Counted from the first letter of the stretch, positions 53,437-62,425 are shown. The stretch: 64,000 nucleotides of DNA from Gemmatimonadota bacterium (GCA_029262115.1 JAJCZZ010000073.1:1-64000), one strand, 5' to 3'. Notes: generated from the sequence alone by a model not told the origin. Made by a program: numbers and translations.

Positions 53437-53465
53437 TTGACGCCACATTGCATACCTCGTATACA
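53437..53465 (+). promoter_or_regulatory. Promoter of the PadR gene at 53507
   Basis: TTGACG (53437-53442), 17-base spacer, TATACA (53460-53465). ATAC-CTC-GTAT (53452-53462) is an inverted repeat overlapping the -10, consistent with PadR autorepression. Start codon about 35 bases after the expected transcription start. Confidence 0.65.
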
Positions 53466-53506
53466 ATACTAACCCTGCGTCTTCCCTCATTCCGCCTAGC
53501 CACACC

Positions 53507-53854
53507 ATGTCCGTCGAAACCCTCGGTGAGTTCGAACAGTTGGTCATGGTGGCGGTCGTCCAGTGCGAGCGCTCGGGCACGTCGGACGTGTACGGCGTGC
53601 CCGTGATGGAGGAGATCGAACGGCGCACCGACCGCAACATATCACGTGCCGCGGTCTACGTGACGCTCCGACGGCTCGAAAAGAAGGGACTGCTCGCGTC
53701 GTGGATGAGCGAACCGCGCGCGGAGCGGGGAGGCAAGGCGCGCCGATGCGTCCGGCTCACCGCCGCAGGGGCAGCTTCGCTCCGCGAGTCCCGCCGCCTG
53801 ATGGACCGGATGTGGGTCGGGCTGGACCCCGCGACCGTCTCGGACCGCTCGTGA
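53507..53854 (+). CDS. PadR-family regulator, orphaned from its permease
   Basis: 115 residues. LGEFEQLVMVAVVQCERSGTSDVYGVPVMEEIERRTDRNISRAAVYVTLRRLEKKGLLASWMSEPRAERGGKARRCVRLTAAGAASL is a complete PadR domain; the tail [18 protein letters not shown] is shared with the relic at 50364. Its stop forms GTGA with a GTG at 53851, where an ADOP permease would start, but no permease follows, only degenerate sequence. The repressor itself appears intact with a good promoter. Confidence 0.9.
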   Translation: MSVETLGEFEQLVMVAVVQCERSGTSDVYGVPVMEEIERRTDRNISRAAVYVTLRRLEKKGLLASWMSEPRAERGGKARRCVRLTAAGAASLRESRRLMDRMWVGLDPATVSDRS

Positions 53855-54542
53855 GCGCCCGGCACAGGCAGGACACCGGCCTGGCGTGCTACGAGCCAGT
53901 CCGCCTGAGCGCTGCCCTGACATTTTGGACAGTGGCGGTTCCTGCTGCGCGCGATTCGCGGGCACCGACGCGAAGCGTTGGTCGCTCACCCCGAACAGGG
54001 GCCCCCGGGCAACGCACGTTGCGTGGGGTGGGGGCCTCCCCCACAAGCCCCCGCCCTTCTCGCCCTCCCGCGGACCGGGGGCACCCGTGCGAAGCGTGGG
54101 TCGGCGATCTCCTCACCGGGCTCCCTCGATCAGACACGGGCCTTCGACCCCGCCGAGTCCGACCCCGTTCCCGACCAACGCTCTGCGTCGGTGCACGGGT
54201 CCTGAAAGGGTGAGTCTGGGCGAGGAGGTTGGCGGAGAGCTGCATCACATGACAAGAATGTTTCCGGGTCCGCTCCCTTCGGTTCACCTGGCTCGCACGT
54301 CGAATAACTCTCAGTGGGCGCCTGGGCGCCGCCCAGCGTCTACCGAAGTGGTCGAGGTCTCGGGCCTTGACCGTCTGACGGCTCAGATGGGGCTGGAGGC
54401 AAGGCTGGATGGTGGCTATGTCCGAGCCACCGATGCACGAGATCACCATGGGCTTGACTACCTCGATCCGCACCTCCTGCCACTCGCAAAGGCGCGCTTG
54501 GGAGAATGGCCCACAGACGTGACCCAGCCAGCCTCAGTCAGT
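53855..54542. other. Degenerate region without intact gene, hairpin-rich
   Basis: No gene here has a start signal or recognisable product. The first 340 bases are dense in inverted repeats (separate entry). From 54260 to 54542 one frame reads without stops (VSGLDRLTAQMGLEARLDGGYVRA) toward the TIR relic, but no family is recognised; it may be the N-terminal part of the same lost gene. Confidence 0.5.
53962..54194. repeat. REP-like palindromic repeat cluster
   Basis: A 23-base element at 53962-53984 with an ACGC-GAA-GCGT hairpin recurs in inverted orientation at 54172-54194 (21 of 23 bases identical) and as a degenerate direct copy at 54081-54104. Between them are GCAACG-CA-CGTTGC (54009-54022) and a 7-base stem GTGGGGG-CCT-CCCCCAC (54028-54044). 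Copies in opposite orientation flanking GC-rich hairpins resemble REP/BIME elements. Confidence 0.65.
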
Positions 54543-54764
54543 ATGGAACTCTTTATAAGCCACTCCTCGCAAGACAACGATCTGGCCCGCGCATTGATCC
54601 GTCTCCCCGGGCGATCCACTCGCTGGAGGCACTCCCACGAGGTCTCCTCAGCGTACCGAGTCCCTGGCTTCAACCACATAGCCTTCCATCGCGAGAGCGA
54701 CCGCGCTCACCCCGGTCCAAGCGCGGCCGAGAGCGCCGGGTCGCGGCCGTACACGTCGGGATAA
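54543..54764 (+). pseudogene. Relic of a TIR-domain gene
   Basis: ATG 54543 opens MELFISHSSQDNDLARALIRL, the characteristic first strand and helix of a TIR domain (FISHSS with charged AB loop). The expected following part is scrambled: LEALPR appears in one frame and SSAYRVPGF in another, so at least one frameshift occurred near 54640. The catalytic Glu region is absent and the 3' end runs into the convergent L,D-transpeptidase gene. TIR proteins of bacteria often deplete NAD in phage defence; this copy cannot be functional as read. Confidence 0.6.
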
Positions 54765-56341
54765 AAGTGGAGTTCGCCGTGGAGGTCGACTGCGGCGGTC
54801 CAGTACAGAATCAGAACGGGGAGGGGCTCGCGGAGCGGGATCGTGCGCGTTTGGCCCGAAGCTGCCTCGGACTCGAGGCGGGAACGTGTCCAGGCGGGGT
54901 CCCCGAGGACGCGTGCCGTGAGCTCCATCACGTCCTGTACGCGGATACAACCGTGGCTGAACGTTCGGATCTCTCTCGAGAAGAGGTGCCCGCTCGGCGT
55001 ATCGTGCAGAAACACGTGATACGGGTTCGGGAACACGAGCTTGAGGGCGCCGAGCGGGTTCGTCGGTCCCGGGGCCTGACGGAAAACGTAAGGGAAATTA
55101 CCGGCATTGTACGCGCTGAAGTCCACCGTCGAGGGACCGACGCGGCGCCCCGCCCGGTCCAAGACCTGCGTCCGGCTTCTGGCCAGATAGTCGGGATCGT
55201 CCGCGATGAGGTCGAGAATCTCCTGCACGATGCCAGGCGGGACCGTCCAGGTGGGGTTCAAGTCGACATACCGCAGAGTGGCACGAAAGACCGGGGTCCG
55301 GGTCTGGGTCCTCCCCACGACGACGCGGGTCTCGAAGGCCACCGAATCACCCTCCAGAAGGTAGGCCCGCGCGCCCGCCACGTTGACCGCCAGCAGCCGT
55401 GCCGGAAGTCCGGGGGCTACCCAACGTGCTCGCTCCAGGTTCACGCGCAGGGCCTCGATCCGTTGGTCGACCGGCACGTTGAGGGCGGCCAGAGTGTGGA
55501 GGCCGACGACCCCGTCGGGGTTCAGCCCGTGTCTGTGCTGGAACGCACGGACTGCCTGTTCGAGGGTAGCGTCGACACGCGCGGCGGTCGTGTCCGATCC
55601 GGGGGCGAGATCGCCGGAGACGACGAGTCTCCTTCGGAGCATGGGCACGCGGCCATCGACGCTGTCACGCGCGAGGGGAGGCCCGGGCGGCACGCTCGGC
55701 CAGCCACCCCGCGTGGCGATCCGCCGGTACGACGCCAGCGCCTCCATCAAACCCCGATACACAAAATGTCGCGGACGCGCGTCGCCGAGGACCGTAATGG
55801 GGTCCGGTTCGGAGAGCGCTTCGTCAAGACCTCCGCGGCCCGGCTCCGGTGTCTGCTGGATCCCGGAAGACTCCCGCCCGCCGTCCGGAACGCGGCCGAG
55901 GCGGAGGTCGTCGCGGGCGCGGGCGAACATCGCGGTGGCCAGGAGGTCGGTCCGGGCTTGCGCGGCGGGGTCACCGGGCGCGGCGAATCGGGCCCGCAGG
56001 AGGGGGAGTTGATAGGCCTCCGGGCGCAATCCGTCCGCGGCGAGGCCGTCCAGGGCATCCAACAATCGAGCCAGCCGGCCGGGAGGCCAGAACGGCTGGA
56101 AGCCGTTGCCCTCGTAGACCGTTGGGAGCGAGGCGTCCGCGAGCCGCACGCCTCCCGCATCGATGGACCCTTGGGCCCGCATCCACTCGACCGCTTGTTT
56201 GATCTCGACCGAGACAGGGTCCTGGGCTCGGAGGGACGGTGCCCAGACCAGAAGGCTCAGAGCGCACGCGCCCACCACATACAGGTGGGGGCGCCGAGGG
56301 GTGCTCAGCCCAATCCCCGCCATCCCGGGAGTGGGCATCAA
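54707..56341 (-). CDS. L,D-transpeptidase with scaffold and PG-binding domains (YcbB/LdtD type)
   Basis: 544 residues; signal-anchor YVVGACALSLLVWAPSLRAQ. YcbB-like scaffold domain about 70-240, peptidoglycan-binding motif near 255-290 (LEQAVRAFQHRHGLNPDGVVGLHTLAALN), YkuD catalytic domain from about 315 with H446-D-T-P and S462-H463-G-C465-IRV. Forms 3-3 cross-links in the peptidoglycan. ATG 56341 is favoured by ATGA overlap with the upstream membrane protein gene. Second gene of that operon. Confidence 0.94.
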   Translation of the reverse strand: MMPTPGMAGIGLSTPRRPHLYVVGACALSLLVWAPSLRAQDPVSVEIKQAVEWMRAQGSIDAGGVRLADASLPTVYEGNGFQPFWPPGRLARLLDALDGLAADGLRPEAYQLPLLRARFAAPGDPAAQARTDLLATAMFARARDDLRLGRVPDGGRESSGIQQTPEPGRGGLDEALSEPDPITVLGDARPRHFVYRGLMEALASYRRIATRGGWPSVPPGPPLARDSVDGRVPMLRRRLVVSGDLAPGSDTTAARVDATLEQAVRAFQHRHGLNPDGVVGLHTLAALNVPVDQRIEALRVNLERARWVAPGLPARLLAVNVAGARAYLLEGDSVAFETRVVVGRTQTRTPVFRATLRYVDLNPTWTVPPGIVQEILDLIADDPDYLARSRTQVLDRAGRRVGPSTVDFSAYNAGNFPYVFRQAPGPTNPLGALKLVFPNPYHVFLHDTPSGHLFSREIRTFSHGCIRVQDVMELTARVLGDPAWTRSRLESEAASGQTRTIPLREPLPVLILYWTAAVDLHGELHFYPDVYGRDPALSAALGPG

Positions 56342-56802
56342 CGATCGGGCCGAGCCCGACGTAGCAGCCCGATCAGGACGACCAATGTAGCGACTTCGGC
56401 TGCCACGAATGCGATGTCTCCGGCAGCGATCAAACGCGCCAACCCGGGGCCCCCGAGGCCCCCGATCACGAGGGGGAGCAGGCTCAGCAACTCAATGGTA
56501 ACGAGCACAAAGGTGAGCCTCCACGCCCATCGGTGCCCACCCAGAAGGCCCTTCGCCAGGATCCCGACGAGCACCAGATGTCCCAACGCCCATGGCGGCG
56601 CCGTGTGGACATTGGCCGCTCCGCCCATCGTCCAGACCGTGGCGGCGACGATGAGCCCACCGTAGAAAAGCAGCACCATGGCCGCGTGGCGGCGGTTGCG
56701 CGGGGCGCGCGGCGTATCCTCCCCAGTCGCACCGGACACCAGTCCACGCTCGGGCTCGGCACGCCGCCCGGCTCCCCCGCGATCCGACGACCTATGCGTC
56801 AT
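56338..56802 (-). CDS. Four-helix membrane protein, unknown family
   Basis: 154 residues. A 38-residue Arg-rich cytoplasmic lead is followed by four hydrophobic segments (MVLLFYGGLIVAATVW, ALGHLVLVGILAKGLL, LTFVLVTIELLSLLPLVI, DIAFVAAEVATLVVLIGLL). No motif recognised. Coupled to the L,D-transpeptidase by a 4-base overlap, which may point to an envelope role. Confidence 0.7.
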   Translation of the reverse strand: MTHRSSDRGGAGRRAEPERGLVSGATGEDTPRAPRNRRHAAMVLLFYGGLIVAATVWTMGGAANVHTAPPWALGHLVLVGILAKGLLGGHRWAWRLTFVLVTIELLSLLPLVIGGLGGPGLARLIAAGDIAFVAAEVATLVVLIGLLRRARPDR

Positions 56803-56808
56803 TGGGCG

Positions 56809-57375
56809 CTAGCGGCTCGGGGTCTCTCGGGACCCGGTCGATGGAACGGAGCCGCGGGAGGCGAGCGTGTCCTCGTCGGTGTGCTCGTCGTCCGAGTCTC
56901 GGTCCACGTCTTGGAGCCCCGTCGGTTCTGCGTGGGCCGCAGCCGCGCCATGTTCATAGACGAGCTCGCCTCCGGCGTGGCCCGCCAGCAGACCCGCACC
57001 CAACAGGAGGACGGCGGCCACGCCACCTGCCGGACGGGCCACCGCACCCGCCGAGGCTGGCAGAAAGCCCGCCGCCGTGATAACGAGGACGACCACCGAA
57101 AGGAACAGGAAGCGTTCGCCGGCCTCTTCGTGTTCTTCCAGCGCCGCGGCATCGACGCGCTCCTCGATCCGCTCCCCGTCGGCCTCTCCCGCCTGCACCG
57201 CTGCCCAGGCCGAAAGCGTCACCGCGGCGGCCAGTACTACGGGGAAGCGCCACCGTTGACGCGGGTCCGCCCCACGCCGGATCGCAAGCAGCGCGACCGC
57301 CATCACCAAGGGGAGCAGCACCGACCAGGCCAGCGGCAGGTGGACGAGCGCGGGATGAAGGGGCTCGGGAAGCAT
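56809..57375 (-). CDS. DUF2231-like membrane protein
   Basis: 188 residues from ATG 57375. LPEPLHPALVHLPLAWSVLLPLVMAVALL is the DUF2231 opening (HPxxVHFP-like with conserved His), with four helices and an acidic periplasmic loop (DGERIEERVDAAALEEHEEAGE). The C-terminal 45 residues are Asp/Glu/Ser-rich and disordered. The His pair suggests haem or metal binding, unproven. Upstream of the four-helix protein by 6 bases, so likely the first gene of the operon. Confidence 0.78.
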   Translation of the reverse strand: MLPEPLHPALVHLPLAWSVLLPLVMAVALLAIRRGADPRQRWRFPVVLAAAVTLSAWAAVQAGEADGERIEERVDAAALEEHEEAGERFLFLSVVVLVITAAGFLPASAGAVARPAGGVAAVLLLGAGLLAGHAGGELVYEHGAAAAHAEPTGLQDVDRDSDDEHTDEDTLASRGSVPSTGSRETPSR

Positions 57376-57763
57376 TGTCCGAGGTCTCGTGGTTGAAGTG
57401 GCATAGGAAAGTTCGTCGAGGCGGTAGGACACCGCTGTCGGGAGAAGCCCGGGAGAACTCGTCGGAAGAATTGGGTGGTGAGATCCGCCTCCGCTCGTGA
57501 GGCGCGCCGCACGCCCGGCCTCGCTACGACCGGCTCCGGAGGCGTGCGGCCAGCGATTGCACAGGTGCCAGCGGAACTCGATCACCGGGCGAGCCCGATC
57601 TCGCCCGCGTCATCTCTCCCAGACTGCTACCGTTCCTCCGACGAGAGCGGCAGCGCTCCGATCGACGCGGTCGGAGGGGAGGACCCGCGGCGTTCCCGGA
57701 CTGGGCACCTCCGTCGCCGCCGCGCGTGCCGTTTCTGACTCCGGGACGCCCACGCGCCGGCCC
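57376..57763. other. Intergenic region without a recognised gene
   Basis: 388 bases between the CBS gene's end and the DUF2231 gene's start. No open frame with a plausible start, no RNA gene and no strong palindrome were found. It should contain the promoter of the DUF2231-transpeptidase operon. Confidence 0.45.
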
Positions 57764-58195
57764 TCAACCCGCTCCGATCTCGGGGGCCTCCTCGGCGATT
57801 ACACGACCGATGTTGAACGTCTCGTCCACCATGTTGCGGAGGATGTCGTCCATCGCGACCACTCCGGTGACCGTGCCGGCGTCACCCGTCACCACCAGCC
57901 GGCGCACGCCTCCGTTGGCCATCTGCTGGAGCGCTTCGTCGACCGAAGACCCCTCGTGGATGCTCCGCACGTCCCGGGACATGATCACCCGAACCGTGCC
58001 GAGCGGGTCGTGGTCACGGGCGACACATCGAATGGCGATGTCCCGGTCGGTCACGACACCGACGGCCCGGGCATGCTCGTCCACGACGACGGCCATTCCT
58101 ACGTTGTTCTCGTCCATGCGACGGGCGATGTCGACGACGGCCTCACCTTCCGCCGCCGTGACGACGGTGCGGGTCGCGATTCGGGACACGGGCAT
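57764..58195 (-). CDS. Tandem CBS-domain protein
   Basis: 143 residues from ATG 58195 (AGGAGG, 6 bases). Two CBS domains: VVTAAEGEAVVDIARRMDENNVGMAVVVDEHARAVGVVTDRDIAIR and VRSIHEGSSVDEALQQMANGGVRRLVVTGDAGTVTGVVAMDDIL. CBS pairs bind adenine nucleotides and act as energy sensors. Divergent from the GNAT-acyl-CoA synthetase fusion. Confidence 0.92.
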   Translation of the reverse strand: MPVSRIATRTVVTAAEGEAVVDIARRMDENNVGMAVVVDEHARAVGVVTDRDIAIRCVARDHDPLGTVRVIMSRDVRSIHEGSSVDEALQQMANGGVRRLVVTGDAGTVTGVVAMDDILRNMVDETFNIGRVIAEEAPEIGAG

Positions 58196-58603
58196 GAGAT
58201 CCTCCTGGTGTATGGTGTCGCCGCGCGTACACGGCACCGAAGTATCGGAGAACGCACCGGGGCATGGGGTAGGGAGCGCGCGATCATCTGAGTGGGGAGA
58301 TCTTCGATACTTTGCGTCAGACTTCTCCGGGGGGTCTTTCCCCCTGGCGCGGCAACGGAGTGCGGAGCATGCTCAACGTAGCAACCGGGGTGTGGCCCAA
58401 GGTCAGCGCCGCGAAGGAGGCCGGCGAGGGGCGCCACGCTTACGCTGGGAGGAATTGATGACGACGACGGCCATTCCCGCCCTCCGGGCTGGAGGCCACG
58501 CGAGGACTCCGCACTGAAAGCGCCGCGCTCGTCCGGAAGCCGTGGACCATGGGGTCGCGGTGAAGGAAACGACGTTACTCAAGGACAGGGGCGGTCGATC
58601 ACA
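58196..58603. other. Divergent intergenic region with a possible 19-codon leader
   Basis: 408 bases between the CBS and GNAT-fusion genes. At 58458-58517 a 19-codon open frame starts with ATG after a strong GGAGG (MTTTAIPALRAGGHARTPH) and could be a leader peptide for the fusion gene. A 16-base string (58083-58098, inside the CBS gene) recurs within it. Otherwise no gene is visible. Confidence 0.4.
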
Positions 58604-61399
58604 ATGGACTTCATCTTGCGCGACGGCGCCGCTGTCGGGATCCGGCCGACGACGTCAGATGATGCCGCAGCGCTCCTCGACTTCTTCCGCGCACGCTCGC
58701 CCGAATCGCTCCACTCCCGCTTCTTCGGAGTGGTGGGCGATGCCTTCCTGCAGGAGGAGAGCGTACGGCTCACGCGCATGGGCACGGAAGGTGGCGTGAG
58801 TCTGTTGGCCACGGCAGGCGACGACGACGTGATTGGTCACGCATCCTACCATCCCTCAGGCCACGACCGGGCCGAGGCGGACTTCCTGGTTGCTGAATCG
58901 TGGCAGGGGCGAGGGCTCGGCACCCTCCTCGTCGGCGCCATCGCCGATGCGGCAGCCGAGAACGGGGTTCGCCGCATCCAGGCAGCTGTTTTACCCGCGA
59001 ACCACCGCATGCTGCAGGTGTTCCTCGATTCCGGCTACGAGGCCCGTGTACGTCCAGAGCCGGGTCGTCTCGTGGTCGAGTTCCCCGCGGACGGCACGCC
59101 GGGGGCTCGGGAGCGGTTCGAGGAACGGGAGTGGCTCGCTGCCGCTACGGCCGTAGAGGGATTCTTCCGGCCGCGATCTGTGGCCGTAATCGGGGCTTCG
59201 CGGCGCCATCGCACCATCGGGGGCGAACTCTTTCGGAACCTGCTGCGATACGGGTTCACGGGCTCGGTCTTTCCGGTCAATCCCTCCGCCTCGTCGGTGC
59301 AGGGAGTCTTCGCGTATCCAACCGTCGAGGACATACCCGTGGACGTCGATCTGGCCGTGATCGTCGTACCGGCCTCCGCCGTGCTCGAGGTTGTTGAGCA
59401 GTGCTCACGGAAGGGCGTGCGCCGCCTGGTCGTGATCTCCGCCGGCTTCTCCGAGGTGGGGGGCGAAGGAGTCGACCTCCAGCGCACCTTGCTCCAGCGG
59501 TGCCGAGCCGCCGGCATGCGGGTCATCGGGCCCAACTGCATGGGAATCGTCAACACGGACGAGGCCTGGCGTCTGAACGCTACGTTCGCTCCCACCGAGC
59601 CGGAACGGGGGCGGCTGGCATTCATGTCTCAGAGCGGCGCTCTCGGGCTTGCGATCATGGACTATGCCGGCCGCCTCGGGCTCGGACTCAGCACGTTCGT
59701 CTCGGTGGGGAACAAGGCCGACATCTCGGGCAATGACCTCCTCCGATACTGGGCGGACGACCCGAGCGTCGACGTAATCCTGCTCTACCTCGAGTCCTTT
59801 GGGAATCCGAGAAAATTCTCCAGAATCGCCCGCAGAGTTGGTCGACGAAAACCGATCGTAGCCGTGAAGAGCGGGCGTTCTCCTGCCGGCCTGCGCGCCA
59901 CCAGCTCCCATACGGGCGCCCTGATCTCGGCGTCGGACACCACGGTGGACGCCCTTTTCCGCCATGCTGGCGTGATCCGCACCGACACGATGGAGGAGAT
60001 GTTCGACGTGGCGTCCGTTCTGGCGCATCAGCCGCCTCCACGTGGACCGCGCGTGGCCATCGTCACCAATGCCGGCGGACCGGGCATTCTGTGCGCCGAC
60101 GCGTGTGCCGCCGAGGGTTTGGAGGTGCCATCCCTCACGCCGCCCACGGTCGATGCGCTGCGGGAGATGCTACCATCCGGAGCGAGCCCGCAGAACCCGG
60201 TGGACATGATCGCCTCCGCTTCACCTGCCGACTTTCGTCGTGCTGTGGAAATCGTGGGGCGCGATCCGCAGGTGGACGCCGTGATCGCAATCTTTGTGCC
60301 CCCTGTGGTGACCAGATCCGAAGATGTAGCGCGTTCGATCGTGGAGGCCGCCCGTGCACTCCGGGACGAAGCCAAACCCGTCCTGACGGTCTTCATGCAG
60401 TCGCGGGGGCTCCCGCCGGATCTCTCGGCCGACGATCTCCGCCTCCCGGCGTTCACCTTTCCGGAGAGCGCAGCCATCGCGCTGGCGCGCGCGGCCCACT
60501 ACGGGGCATGGCTGGCGCGGCCACACACACCCCCGGCCCGTTTCCCGGATGCGCGACGGGGCCAAGCGGCGTCCGTGGTCGCCCGCGCGCTCGCGGAGGA
60601 GAAGGGCTGGCTGGACGCCGGAGAGGTGGCGACGATTCTCGAGAGCTACGGACTACCGGTCCTGGAGCAGCGGTGGTGCGCCACGGCGGAGGAAGTAGAG
60701 GAAGCTGCGATGGCCATCGGTGCACCGGTGGCGCTCAAGGGGGCGGCCACGGGGCTGGTCCACAAAACCGAGGCCGGCGCCGTCGCGCTGGGCGTGGAGC
60801 CCGCCGATGCCCGTCAGGCCGCGACTGGCATGGTCGAAAGACTCCGGGCGGAGGGACACGAAATCGAGGGGTTTCTGGTGCAGCGAATGGCGAAGGAAGG
60901 AGTCGAGATGATCGTCGGGGTTGTGCACGACGAGCACTTCGGACCCGTCCTCGCGTGCGGTGCCGGGGGAACTCTGGTTGAATTATTGGGCGACGTGGTA
61001 GTGCGCATCGCGCCCCTTTCGGAGGACGAAGCACGTGCCATGCTTCGGGAACTGCGAACGTGGCCTGCCCTCACAGGCTACAGAGGCACGCCACCTGGCG
61101 ATGTGGACGCTCTCGTGGAGGTGGTCCTGAGGGTCGGGGTGATGGCCGATGATCTGCCCGAGATCCGCGAACTGGACCTCAATCCCGTCCTGGTCCATGA
61201 GCAGGGTATCAGCCTTGTGGATGCGCGCATCCGGGTGGAGCATCAGCCGCGAACCGGTGAGCGCCCGCCGCGTCCATCGACATCATCCGACCAGTCACCG
61301 TTCGGCTCCCCGAACGCTTCGCCTCTCCGCGGCTCTCGGATGCCGGTCGACCAGCTTTCCCCGGCACTCGACGACGCCAGGGATCGTCGGCCCGGGTGA
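58604..61399 (+). CDS. GNAT-NDP-forming acyl-CoA synthetase fusion (Pat-type protein acetyltransferase)
   Basis: 931 residues. N-terminal GNAT domain (about 10-150: FFRARSPESLHSRFF, VAESWQGRGLGTLLVGAIADAA acetyl-CoA loop), then CoA-binding domain (FFRPRSVAVIGASRR), CoA-ligase with His436 in SSHTGALISASD and a C-terminal ATP-grasp domain from about 660 (GAPVALKGAATGLVHKTEAGAVALGV). In Pat/YfiQ enzymes this architecture acetylates acetyl-CoA synthetase and other lysines. GNAT is at the N-terminus, unlike E. coli YfiQ. A Ser/Pro-rich tail of about 50 residues follows the last conserved segment. Divergent from the CBS protein. Confidence 0.93.
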   Translation: MDFILRDGAAVGIRPTTSDDAAALLDFFRARSPESLHSRFFGVVGDAFLQEESVRLTRMGTEGGVSLLATAGDDDVIGHASYHPSGHDRAEADFLVAESWQGRGLGTLLVGAIADAAAENGVRRIQAAVLPANHRMLQVFLDSGYEARVRPEPGRLVVEFPADGTPGARERFEEREWLAAATAVEGFFRPRSVAVIGASRRHRTIGGELFRNLLRYGFTGSVFPVNPSASSVQGVFAYPTVEDIPVDVDLAVIVVPASAVLEVVEQCSRKGVRRLVVISAGFSEVGGEGVDLQRTLLQRCRAAGMRVIGPNCMGIVNTDEAWRLNATFAPTEPERGRLAFMSQSGALGLAIMDYAGRLGLGLSTFVSVGNKADISGNDLLRYWADDPSVDVILLYLESFGNPRKFSRIARRVGRRKPIVAVKSGRSPAGLRATSSHTGALISASDTTVDALFRHAGVIRTDTMEEMFDVASVLAHQPPPRGPRVAIVTNAGGPGILCADACAAEGLEVPSLTPPTVDALREMLPSGASPQNPVDMIASASPADFRRAVEIVGRDPQVDAVIAIFVPPVVTRSEDVARSIVEAARALRDEAKPVLTVFMQSRGLPPDLSADDLRLPAFTFPESAAIALARAAHYGAWLARPHTPPARFPDARRGQAASVVARALAEEKGWLDAGEVATILESYGLPVLEQRWCATAEEVEEAAMAIGAPVALKGAATGLVHKTEAGAVALGVEPADARQAATGMVERLRAEGHEIEGFLVQRMAKEGVEMIVGVVHDEHFGPVLACGAGGTLVELLGDVVVRIAPLSEDEARAMLRELRTWPALTGYRGTPPGDVDALVEVVLRVGVMADDLPEIRELDLNPVLVHEQGISLVDARIRVEHQPRTGERPPRPSTSSDQSPFGSPNASPLRGSRMPVDQLSPALDDARDRRPG

Positions 61400-61401
61400 T
61401 T

Positions 61402-61434
61402 ACCTCGACATGAGGTCGAAGTTCGTCTCTTTTT
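61402..61434 (+). terminator. Weak terminator-like hairpin after the GNAT fusion gene
   Basis: ACCTC-GACAT-GAGGT (61402-61416) is a 5-base stem, followed 14 bases later by TTTTT (61430-61434). The distance is longer than in a typical intrinsic terminator, so this is tentative. Confidence 0.3.
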
Positions 61435-61553
61435 AAGCATCCGGTGAAGCGTCATCTGCGACAGGCTCGGCGCCACGTCCAGTTCCACCGCCTTTTCGGC
61501 GAGCAGTCGCACCGCCCAAGATCCGCGCGCCACGGATCAGGTCGGCGCGCTCC

Positions 61554-62072
61554 TCAGCGGATCTCTTCCCGGAGACGCTCCCGGAACGTCGAATGACACG
61601 AGACGCAGGCCTGCCTGAGCTCGGCATCGGCGGAAAGCACGGCTCCGAGCTGGCCTCCTCGTGCCTCTTCCCCCAGGCGCACGGCCAGGTCGTGGACGCG
61701 CGTGTCCATCCCCCCGAAGCTGGACATCTCCTCGCCAAGGACGCTTGAAATGCGCTGGAACTCCTCAGGAGGGACCCGGGGATGGTTGGCGACGGCGTCC
61801 GCACCTGCCGCGATGGTGTCGAAGTTCTCCAACCAGAGGCCGCGGCTGATCTGCGCCATTTGGGTCTCCAGGCCCGTCATGATGCCGAGCAGGCCCGGGA
61901 GAACGACCCGAGTGGAGGAGTCTCGAACCGTATCCGTCGTCTCCGCCTCTCGGTCGGGTCTCTGAGAGGTCGAGTCGGGCCGGTGGTCCCCGTCGCCCGA
62001 CTCGGGAGCACACGCCGCGAGGAGGAGCGTCCCGACAAGACTGATCGATGTTCGCCGGATCGAATTCTTCAT
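61554..62072 (-). CDS. Cytochrome c'-like (class II) lipoprotein
   Basis: 172 residues. Lipobox LLAAC (Cys21), Asp/Ser-rich linker, then helical bundle sequence and a single C-terminal haem motif C156-V-S-C159-H160 (CVSCHSTFRERLR), the usual position in cytochrome c' and b562-like proteins. The sixth ligand is not evident. Probably an electron carrier or gas/peroxide-binding haem protein on the periplasmic side of a membrane. Site 62232-62247 lies 160 bases upstream. Confidence 0.88.
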   Translation of the reverse strand: MKNSIRRTSISLVGTLLLAACAPESGDGDHRPDSTSQRPDREAETTDTVRDSSTRVVLPGLLGIMTGLETQMAQISRGLWLENFDTIAAGADAVANHPRVPPEEFQRISSVLGEEMSSFGGMDTRVHDLAVRLGEEARGGQLGAVLSADAELRQACVSCHSTFRERLREEIR

Positions 62073-62425
62073 TGCTTCCGGACTCCTTTGGACAACGTCA
62101 TGGAGATGAACCGCCGGTCAACCCGCCCGCGGCACGCCACGAATCGATGCTTCCGTCCTGACACTCCACCATCCGGCCCGCCCCCGGCTGCCCGGTCATG
62201 TTCAATGATGCACTGTGTCGGTGGCTGGCACTGTGATCTGCGTCACGCACCTGTCCGACCCGTCGGAGATTCTGCCGTTCCGACTCGGAGACATCGAACT
62301 TCGCCGAGCCGAGGAGAGCTTGCCCCCATTGGCATGCGAATGGCCGGGACACCGAAGCGCCCCGGCCATTCGGGTGCTGCCGTCTCGACCGGCGAGCAGC
62401 TGCGTCGGCTGGGCTACTTGTCGGC
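62073..62425. other. Upstream region of the cytochrome gene
   Basis: 353 bases between the cytochrome start and the outer-membrane gene's end. Only short frames without start signals are present. It contains the CRP-like palindrome at 62232-62247; no other structure was recognised. Confidence 0.5.
62232..62247. promoter_or_regulatory. CRP/FNR-like site (TGTGA-N6-TCACG)
   Basis: TGTGA-TCTGCG-TCACG, one base from the perfect CRP-family dyad. Lies 160 bases upstream of the cytochrome c' lipoprotein gene. Confidence 0.55.

Noticed and set aside
53886-54542. Open frame continuing into the TIR start
   Set aside because: No start signal, no family and composition set by inverted repeats; described as degenerate DNA, not as a gene.
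54506-56665. 719-codon plus-strand frame opposite the L,D-transpeptidase
   Set aside because: Antisense shadow. The TIR-like start at 54543 is in a different frame and is reported separately.
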